Positions 33,301 to 44,400 of a DNA stretch of 64,000 nt are shown one piece after another. Both the position numbers and the translations under genes were made by a program. The notes beneath the pieces are model-generated. The model searched no databases and was not told the DNA's origin. It was given only the letters and a program-made list of their open reading frames with translations. Location of the stretch: positions 34,478,001-34,542,000 of the forward strand of contig JARDYH010000005.1 in assembly GCA_029215795.1 (NCBI GenBank), given 5' to 3'. The stretch's first letter is position 1, and each line of letters starts with the position of its first letter. This stretch comes from Anniella stebbinsi (lineage: Eukaryota > Chordata > Lepidosauria > Squamata > Anniellidae).

Positions 33301-36300
33301 CCCCCCCCCTTTTTAAGCTGACATTCTCAGGATACTGGGCTTTATGCAATCATATTTGGTGACGAAAGCACAGGTCACACTCAGCCTTGGTGCAAATCTG
33401 CTGTGGTCTTCTTGCATTGCTCCCATCAGCTTTAAGTGATACATGTGCAGGGCAAATTCTAGTGGACGATGCCCACTCTTCAATCCTGCCATTATAAAAG
33501 TTTACGTCATGAAAACTCTTACTTTTTTCCCTACCTTTTAGATTCTGTCCTTGCCTGGGGGCCTTACCTTTACAGCACTGTAAGTATTCCCTCGGTCAGT
33601 GCTAGTTGTGCTTTTTTAAAATTATTATTAATTAATAATTCTCACCTTTCGTGTGAACTGTCATGCTGGAACAGACCAAAGGTCCTTGGAGTCCCCAACT
33701 CTGTCTCCCAAAGGCAGTCCAGGTAGATGCTTCTGGGAAGCTCAAAAGCTGTCCCTACTTGTTCGTCTTTAGCATCTGGTAGGATTATAACCAGAATGTC
33801 TGACAGTTGGTACAGTAAACATTTATTGTTTATAGCCATAGGTCATTGCATACAATTCAGATTTCAAAAAGTCTGAAACACAAACATTAAACATAAGCAA
33901 TTAAGCTTTCCAGTTCTCATTTAATGTATACAGAACAACTAAAATAATCCATAATTGTAACTTCCAAAGGTTTCTTTTTTACATTATTCAGATTAGCGAA
34001 TCACCTTTACAGTTCACTGATACTTTATCAAAATGCTAACATAGATTTTCTTTGCTGTTGCAAATAATGCAAGGTTGTAATTTATGTCCTTGTACTCATC
34101 TGACAGTAAATGTGCTACAATATACTCTATTGAATCCTTCTTTGGTTTTGGTTTCCCCACATTTGCACTGCAGTCTTTCCTTGACGATAAAGGTTTAAAG
34201 GAAGTGACTACTGCTGCTAAAAAGATTCTGGATGCTATGAATAAACAGGAATTTAAACTGGCTACATTGCTTTGGAGTAAAGCAGAGGATATCATAGAAG
34301 AGGTAAGATGGCTGCTGTATAATGAACTTGGGTGAGGACCTTAGCAGTTTGTGGGTGGTCAGGAGCTGAGTTTTGCTTTACATAGTATGATGGCATTTTT
34401 TGTCATTTTATATGAATGGGGTCAGGAAGAATTTTTGTCCACCTTTAAGAAATAGCTAGCAACACAGGCAGTGTGATGATTTGGATGCAAAAGGAGACGA
34501 GACTCTTATGCCTTTTAATACTTGTGTAGAAGGTGAACGTTTGGCTTGTCATGCAAGATTAAGGGAAGTGACATCTTCCCAAATGGAATCTTCTACACAA
34601 CTAGTAAAGGAAGAGGAATCCTACTGTCCTTTCTGTCTTGTAATTCTAGCACTGGATAGAAGTCAGGAGCCGGGTATGGAAGGGAGGTTGGCTTGGATAA
34701 TTTGCTTGAATTTGCTGTTTCCACATGCTGTTTCCAATAACATCCTCTGGATGCTGTTGGATTCCCAATTCTCCCAGTCAGCTTGGCAAATTGTCAGGGA
34801 TGATGGGAGTTGTAGTAAAAATATCTGGATTGCCACAGGTTCCTCACCCTGGTACACTAAAAACTGAAGGCCAGACTACATAAGAACATAAAAAGAGCCA
34901 TGTTGGATCAAACCCGGAGTCCATCTAGTCCAGGACTCTGTTCACACAGTGGCCAGGGACCCACAAGCAGAACATGAGTGCAACAGCACTCTCTCACCCA
35001 TGTTCCCCAACAACTGGTGTATAAGGGCTTACTGCCTTTGATAGTAGAGGAAGCACATAACCATCAGGACTATTAGCCATTGATAGCCTTCTTCTGCAGG
35101 AATTTATCTAACCCCCTTTTAAAGCCATCCACACATGTTATTAAATCTTTGGATCTAAATATAGGATTCTTAAATGCATATTGTATCACTGGGTGTGAGT
35201 GATAATTAATGAGATCAGAGCAAGTATGGAAGGAAGAATTAAACCCTTTCCTCCCCTACTGCAGTCCTGAGAAAATCCCACTTTTCAAGCTATTTTGGCA
35301 CCAATTATCTCATTAATTATCAGTCAAGCATAGTGTGGTCCTAAGTCAGTCATCTAGTTAATGAAAGTTTAGTGCATTAAGCGCATGAGCTCTAGTTAAT
35401 TTAACTCTGCAAAAAAAATAGTTTTAAAGCATCTATTTTATATATTATTCAAATGCATTTCATAGCAGAAACCATCTTTGAAGATCTTCATGCATCTGAT
35501 GATGTGAGCTCTCATTTACAACAGCTTATGCCATAATATTTTTTTTTACTTTTAAGTGTCATAAGACTCTTTGTTGTTGCATCTTAGAAGAGACATTCCT
35601 TCTTCTTTCATTTCCTAAGGGTTCATACTTGTGAGGATTTTGTAAGTTCTAGTGCTAAAAATAATTTAACTTTTCGAAACTTTTTCATATGTTGAAACTG
35701 CGCCCCCAATTTAAACATGCTGCTCAGTCAATCAACTAACAGCATAAACCTATACATCTCTACTCAGGAGTAAGTCCCATTATATTAGGTAGGCCCTGCT
35801 TCCAGGTTAAGTGGGTATAAGATTGTAGCCAAAATGTTTCAGCTGTACTACAATCTTAAATCCAAAAGGTTTGCCATGTTAGCGTTTAGCAGCAAAAACA
35901 TCAGGAGTCCCTTGGCAAATTACAGACTTGAAAATATATTGTGGCGTTTCGACTTTAATAGACAAGAGCCTACTTTGTTCATGTCCATGGAAATGAATAG
36001 TGGAGAGAGAGAGAGATGAACAGATTTAAATTGGGTTTTCAGCTAGTTTACCTTTCATATATTCTTCCAAGTAACCCGGAGAACTATAGTTATGTGAGAA
36101 TACTGTCTCCTCTCTGTTAGAGGTCCTTAAATGCTCTTGCTCTTGTCTTTACTATATTCTCATTTTTTTCCTAGAACACGAATGGCGTAAATTTCTATAA
36201 CATTCTGACACAAGACACCACTTCAAACACAGCTCTTACATCTACTACTGCAAGTGAAACATCGCCCTTCTGTAAGTTGAAAGAGAGAGAGAGAGTGCGC

Positions 36301-38406
36301 TCTGCTGCCAGAAATCTCTTTGTAGTGGGAACTTGAGGTTTTAGAAGATCAAGGGCTTAGCTACTCTACTGATGTTAAACTGGTTTAGCTGTTATCTCTT
36401 CTTCACAGAGCATCTTGGTAATTATAGTTGGTGAGGCAGGCTAGGGATCTATGGAAGAATTCTCTGCACACCTGCCAAAGAACATCCTCCAAAGAATCCT
36501 GGGAAATGTAAAGTGGATGTGTCAGAAGTAACTTAGGACCTATCATGGGATTTGGTGGTGATGCTGTTTGTGTCGGGAATGGTGCATTCTAATGGTGCAT
36601 TCTGACTCTTCTAGTCAGAAATGAGAAATAAATGGTGTTGAGGGATTAGTTGGAACTCTTATAAAGCAGAGAATGAAAATAAAGACAAATGTGGTAGTTC
36701 GTAGATTAGTAAAGCTAGAAATTCTCTATGATACAGTACTTGGATCTGGGGGGAAGTCTGAAACACACCTGCCCCCTGCCCCCATTTCTCCAATGCAAAC
36801 CATATTTACCTCTCACTACCCTGCAACTGTGCACCAACCAATCTTTCTTGGTCCTAATTTTTGAAGTATAACTAGGTACAAACAGTCAAGAGCAGTACTA
36901 TTGGGTACTGTTTCTGATATTTGTACCTATATCTATTGTAGCTTGTACAATGGGCCATGGCTTGTCATAAGTAGTGTACATTTCATTATTGCCTTATGTA
37001 ATGTGTCATGTAAATTGCTGGAGGATGGAACTGGCGGAGCATAATAATCTATGCTCCACTGTTGGCTGACTCTACTATGTTCTGCTCTTGATCTTTCTTA
37101 ATACTTGTTTATTCGACCTGAGTAAAGCAGACCCTGATAGGTTTTGCATGTTTCTTTTTTGCTTGGATGTTTGTGGCTTTAATTTGCTGCAAACTGCCCT
37201 AGGAATTTTTTGGTGAAGGGTAGAATACAAATCTTTCAAATAAAACTTGATTGAGGCACAGGAAGTTGGCACTAGGTCAGCAGAGGAAGCCTGGACCAGC
37301 CGGTTCTGTGGTCTTCAGGAGCAGCAGATGTGGTGAGAGACAGATGCTGAATTGAAGTTGCTTTGTATGGGCAGGAGCTGTTGGCTTGGATAAACCTGAT
37401 TCACTTTGGTATTATTTATAAGACATGCTTGGCTTACATGAACAAGGACTCCATAACTTGGCAAAAAAAAAAAAAACCACCCCAAATCCTTACTTTTAAA
37501 ATAATTTAAATGCTTTGGGTTGCACCTAGAAATTGCATGGCTCAATTATGGAATTCTCCACTCTAAGATGAAAGTGGAACAGGAATGAAGAAGGGGAGAA
37601 AAGGAGAGCACTTTGTGGAGGAGAAGTGGTGGGCAAGGTGGTCGTTTGTTCCCCCCCCCCCCCCATGTTGCTGGCTTGCTTTCAGGTCACGGAGGCCAGC
37701 TGTGAGAAAAGCGGCTACGGAAGAGAGGTTGCATGGGGAAACTGGTGGGCAAGTGAAATGGTTAAGAACCCCTCCCACCTGCTGTGTCTACCTCCTGCAA
37801 CTTTCCTCCTGCCTTCAATTTCAGCAGCAAGCATGGGGTTGGGAATCCCATATTTCCTGTACAAAGACTCTGTTCAGACGACACGTTAAGCATTTTGAGC
37901 TGAAAGTTGTGGCTTAGCTTGTCGTGTGAACCAGGACTTAGCATGTCATGTCAACCATTCCTTACCATGGTGGCTACATAAATATGGTTTAAACATGCTC
38001 ACTAGCAACCTGCTACAGGGCTAGTGGCTTAACCGTGGCTTAGTGTATTGTCTGAACAGGTTGAATGACTCGTTTTTGGCCTTCAAAGCTATCCTGGATC
38101 ATATGACTAGATAGGTGGTGACCAGGGAAAGGGAATGTTTTCTCAGGGATCCTCACTTGACACCAAATCGTATTTCTTGCTAGTGCCGAGTGAAGCCCCC
38201 TTTTTATTGCTTTTTAGTTTCAGTTCTGGTTTTGGTCATGGAATTTTTATTTACTGCCCTGCTGTCTGATTGTTTCACGGGCTTTGGTAGATTGTTGTAT
38301 TGTAAGCACCTGAGGGAGTTCTTGAAGGATAGGGCATTAGACTTTAAAATAAAAAGGTGTCCTCTTTCCAGATAAACTGCCTAATGCAATCTCCAATAAA
38401 AGCCTG

Positions 38407-38452
<46 letters not shown>

Positions 38453-41400
38453 AGTAAAACTCTTCCAGCGTCATGTACAATCTCAAAATAAAGACAAACT
38501 GAGTGACTTGATGAATGGGCCCATCAGAAAGAAGCTGAAAATAATTCCGGACCATGTCAAATGGGGAGGTAGTGTATGATCTTTTGGACTGAATCTAATT
38601 TTCATCTATTAACACAAACTGTATTTTGCGTACTCTAGTCTGCTGGAAAATGAAGTGTTAGTCTTTTAGGTAGCACATACTTCCTGGTCTCCCTCCATAG
38701 CTCTTTCATAGCCTCTATTTTACTCTACCATGACATTCTCACATGACACCAGCTGTGGACATTTGTGGTAAAGTCTTGTCTGCTTTGTCAGAGTGGTGTT
38801 AAGAAAACATCTGGAAGTATTATTGATCTAATTTTTTCTCTTTGGATACAAGCTCTGCAAACTGTTCCACAGCTCTTCTGAGTGTTTCAATTAGAATTGG
38901 GGAAAACTGGTTGTGCTGATAGGCTGATATCGCCCTCCCCCTCCCCCCCCCACTGACTCAATTCGGACGACACAATAAACAACTGGCGTGGGGGAAACAA
39001 TCGTCAGTTGTTTTGACTATTGTGTCATTCCAATGCTGCCATAGTCAACTCAGCGCTGATCCTCATCCACACCAGAGTTGATTATTTATTACCATGTTGT
39101 GTGGGGAGTGCCCCCTAGGGTTAGGGTTAGGGTTAGTCAACCCACCATTGACTATCGTGTCGTCCGAATTGAGCTACTCACTCACTCACTCACTCACTCA
39201 CTCACTCACTCACTCAAACACACACACACACGCACACACACACTTATTTCTAGGGTAATCTTGCAACTACTTTTAAAATGTTGATCATATACTGTTATAA
39301 AAAGATGAACAGTTCATGTACAAAAGATAAAATGTACATGTGTCAATTTAAAACAAACACACAAACTGAGAAGTTGCACATCCCACTCGAAGTCAGGGGC
39401 GGGGTGGGAAGACTCAGCCCTGAAGACAAGTTGCCAGCTGAAGCTGAAATCATGCTTGAACCGCTGAGGCTGTTGTTAAAATGTTAATGTCTGTCCTCAT
39501 CCTAACTGAAGTAACCTTTAACCCGAGTTTGCGCTAACTAATCTTTTAAAAAGTCTGGGGGTGGGTGTGAGTGGGAGGAGGGAGCACATTTTAGTTCCTC
39601 AGCAAGGAAGTGAATCTTAATCCTTAATGAAGGTTAGCTGCCCAATACTCCTCTTCACAAGAATTAAGCACTTTGCAAAGGAGGAAAGCCTAACAACACT
39701 CCCAACAAACTCCGCTTTTGCCTACGGCACCTGAACTCTACCTCCCTTTCCATGCAAATAAGCTTTTCTCAGGACAGTCTCTTTCAAGATAGATATTGAG
39801 AAACTCCAAGTAAGGCATCTGATAATAAATGATATGAATATGGCAGATCGATATTAATCAGGATCCTCATATCAGAATCCAGTGCCAAGGGAGGACTAGC
39901 CTTGTTGGGCATGAAGAATCTTTTTTCCCATTCAAACTTCCCTGTTTCCAAAGCAAGAGATGTGTTGGTGGGAATGTATATTTATTTTTAGGATTGTTCA
40001 GGAAGGAAAAAAAAGTATATGTTTACTCAGAAGTGAGCCCATCTGATTTCATTGGGTGTTAATCCCATGTAAATTTGTTTAGGATGGCAGCCCCAAAGAA
40101 ACAAGATATTGAGAATAGAATAGGCTTGTTCAAGTTTACCAATTCCCTTTCTCCCCACCCCCTTTTAAGGGCTTATATGAGCATTCTTATTTATATCGCA
40201 CTCTCAGTGTGCGTACTGCTTTACAAAGTGTAAGAGATCAGATCCCTGCCCCATAGAGCATACAGTCTAAAATACACACACATGGAAAAACACGTTCCAA
40301 TATTTTAAAATGCCCCAAACTGTGTGGGATGGCAGGTTTTCATTGCATCATATCATTAATGACATCAGACACATCATCTAATTAGGTCCCTACAATAGTG
40401 ACTCAAACATCAGTGTAGGTGGGTAAGATGGCATTGGCTGGAGAAAGAACTGGATTTAAACAATCCCAGAGTGAGTGCTGGGAAAACACCCATGGAGACA
40501 GGAATTGGGCTAAAGACCTCCATACATTCTGCAAACAATTCTGGGGTGTAAATTGAAGCCTATGTGCATGTTTCAGGACATTTCTGCATGAAGGCTAGAA
40601 ATTTGCATTTTTATACAATCAAGATTCTTCCTCATCCAAATTCAGTATCAGAGTTGACATACAATTTTGCTGGCACAAAAAAAAAATGGGAGGCAATCTG
40701 GCTTGTTACCTGGATTCTATTTAAGTTCTTAGAAGAAAGAAAATACATGCTATTGGCTGTCTTGATTACTTTCCCCAATTAAAAAAAGTTGACAATTTTG
40801 TTTGGTATACTGAGGGATAACTCTTGATCTGGTGCAATGAACTGAACATTTTTACTGCCTTAGGGTAACTCTACAAGAGCAAATTAAAGTTCTTTCAAAG
40901 CGCATTACCGATTTTACCTCCACATGAACGCTTTTTCTGTCCAATTATGCGCATTGTCGAATGCTTGTTAAAATAGCGAATTTTAATTTACCACGGGAGT
41001 TAAAGCGCCTTATGACCATGTAAACAAGCGATTCTCTGCATTTAAACAACATTAAAGCGCGTTTCATACAACCGGTAATGCGCTTCACCGCCTCCCGTGT
41101 ATAGGGATTAGGCGTAAAAGCGATTGGGAGAAGATACGCATAATCGGCCAACTGGGTGTCAAACCGAAATCTTGTAGAGGGGACCTATGCTTCAGATAGT
41201 TATAAATGATTGTGCATCCTTCCTTCCCTCACATTTTTGCCATTGCCTTCCAGGCCAGTCAAAAGATGTGTTCATGAATATGGCTGAAGACTTCATGAAG
41301 CACGCAATAGATGTTGTAGAAGACTTGCTGGAAGCCAACGTCAATGTTACTGTTTATAATGGGCAGTTGGATCTCATAGTTTCTACCATAGGTAAGGATA

Positions 41401-44400
41401 TTTCCTCATGAGAGTTGGTCACTGGAGAAATGCCAATATTGCTAGATGTTACTGTTTTGAAAGTGTTTATCCCCTAAAGTGTGCACATGATAGGGGATAA
41501 TTAAGGTTGACGAAATATATATTTTTTACAGAAGTGCCATGACTGCATCGTATCTGATATAGATTGTGCATTCCTTAGAAACAAGATTTACCTTCTCTGC
41601 ATCGAGATAATTTAGCATTATTTGTGCTAAGTTGTTTACTGTCTTGTATTTCATAAGGCCTCATGTGTAATTAAGATGGCAACCCGAATATTCTTGCTTC
41701 CTTGCAATACTTTGAAGGACTAAAAATGAATTTAGTTGTGCAAGTCCTAATCTATGTTGACTTGTGCTTGTGGCAGCAAAGCCTCTAATACCAGTTGGCT
41801 GAGCAGGTGCGATGGCACAGAATGTTCACAAACATTTGAATGGCTTAGGAAGCAATGCTGTCGGCAACGGAATATTCACAGTCTGGTTTTTGTAAGGGAT
41901 GGAAACATTGATTGTTTGGCCTGAATTACAGTGTTGAACAAACCTTAAGGACTGGCTAAGGAGAGGAAACCCAGAATCCCATGAGGTAGGGGGAGTAAAG
42001 GAGCCCACAGCAGAACAATAGAAAGAAATGAGCAAAGTAGGCAGCGAATTGAGGAAAAGGTAGCTAGAAGAAAAGAGGAAACAGGAGGCAGGACACTGAG
42101 GGAAAGATGGGCTCCATTAGAGAGGGATATGTGGAAAGAAAATATCTCAAGTATCGGAAAGGCTATACTAAAAGTGTAGGGTTAGACAGGACTATTGGGG
42201 AATCTCACTAGGAGTCAGGATGGGGAGATAGAAGAGTTGTATCAATAACTATGTTCAGAGGTACCTGCTTGCCTAGCTCTTATCATGTCATCCATTCCTT
42301 GGATGTTGCTATTAGAGGAGGAGCTTTTTGCTCCTAGGAAGGGTCTTTCTTTTAGCCAAGCTATGAGTGGTAGACTTGCTTGCTAAATGCTCCAAATGCC
42401 CGTTCTGAGATTTTATTAGCCATTATGCATGTTTTCAGACCTATAAAGGCTAGAAACTTGCACCCTGCTTCCCTCCACTTGCAACAATACCAGCTCAAGT
42501 TATGGTGAACCACAACGTAGCCCTACAACAACCAATGTTAGGAAGCCATCCAAACTGGGGCCAGATCTACACCAAGCAGGATATGACATTTTGAAAACAG
42601 TTTGAAAATTGCATCTGGAATGTTGTCACTACTGTTTTAAAGTAGTAGTGTGGATCCTGCCTGGGTTGTTGCAGTTTGTGATGTGCTGTCCGTAATTGGC
42701 ATAGCTGATTTACCTCTTTGGGGCCTGTTTGATCAGAAGGCAATATGATTAAAGGTGTTGCGGCCATAGATTGCCTCACTGCCATAAAAATCTCAGGCTG
42801 CTGGAGCCATGTACAAATGGCCTCTCTTAATACAGCGAGGACCTCTAATCCTCCTGAGCTAAAACAAATACTTCAACAATACAGATAAAACCTATATTCA
42901 AATACCTAAAGGCCTGACTTTTGACAAGATTGCTGGGTCAGGGAGTCCTTAAGGTGAAAACAGATTGCAACTGAAGAGGTGAATCCATAACAGCCAATTA
43001 AAAAATAATTTCAAAGGTGGCTCTTTAGGCAATACTAACAATTATCAGAAAAGACAGGGTGGAGATGAGAGTCTGTGACCATAAATTCACATACTTATTC
43101 TACTTAATCACGTGCATATATCAGTTGCTCAGATAGATCTTAAATGACTCAGTAATTGTATAATGGGAGTCACTGGGGCAATTGTAACCCAGCTTTTTAG
43201 TATCTCTGGAATATTCAATTCAATGGAGTCCTTCATTTCCATTTGCCTTCTCTGATCTGCATGTTTTGCACAACGACCTGGTTTGTTAACCATGGGTTGT
43301 TTGTGACCGTGCAGGAGTGAGTGGGCTTTTGACCACTCAGCTGCTTCTACTTTGCTAAACAACCAGGGTCACCCCATTTCGTTTCTGGATTGTACTCTGT
43401 GATGTTCAAATCCAGAACTCTGGGTTGTTGAAGGAAAACAATTTAGAGTTTTAACTCATGGTTTGTTCTTGTTTCTCTCTCAACAATGCACAGTTCTGGA
43501 TTCAAGACTTCACAGAGAACAGGAATGGGGTATCCTGGGTTGTTTAGCAAAGTAGAAGCAAGTGGATAGGAGTCACCATGTTCATTCACTTCCATGTGTG
43601 CCAGAACAACCCATGGTTAACAAACAACTATAACAGTATTTAGCTTTGCATATTAACAAGGCTAATACCTTTATATTCTGTTATAGATAGCCTCTTCTCT
43701 TGACTCCTCTGTTCCCTTTTGATACTTACAACGATTAGTGAGTTACTCAATATGTTAAATTTGGGCTGGGGTGAGGAGGCAACATTTTTAGTCCCTCAAA
43801 GGATTCATTTATTTCACATCCACCTGACCATAAATTTGCCGCTTAGAACTAAGCTGCACTTATTTGGAAGTTTAAATGTCTCCAGTAACACAATATCACC
43901 TCATAAATGCAAAGTTTGTTTTATTTTTATTTACTTAAAACCATTTCTAGACAGCTTTTTCTATTACAACTGTCCAAAATGACTTACAAAAAACCAACTC
44001 TCTCTCTCCCCCCTCTCTATATGCTCTAATAAAAAATAGCAGGTATTTTAATAAGTAACGTCAACCAAAACTAGTTCTTGACTGTTAAAATAAATGCACC
44101 AAATCTGGCACTCTGCTAGATGGACTGTGTTGAATCTGCAGCCCATGGCTTAACTAACATCTTTGAATCATGTGGAACCAATCCTGAAACCAATTTGTGC
44201 TCCTGCCCCCCCCATTTTCCTATTTTCTTGAAAATTAGACAATCGGTATATATTATTTATTTTATTTATTTAGTACCATCGATGCACATGCCACTTTATA
44301 GAATAAAACAATAAAATGACAAATCCCTGCCACAAAGGCTTACATTCTGATAAAATTACAAAATAAAACCAAAAGGAAGGGTCAGGGAATGCACTATAAA

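Noticed and set aside
39117..39136. Chromosome end or telomere
   Set aside because: Only about three TTAGGG units, inside an intron of SCPEP1.
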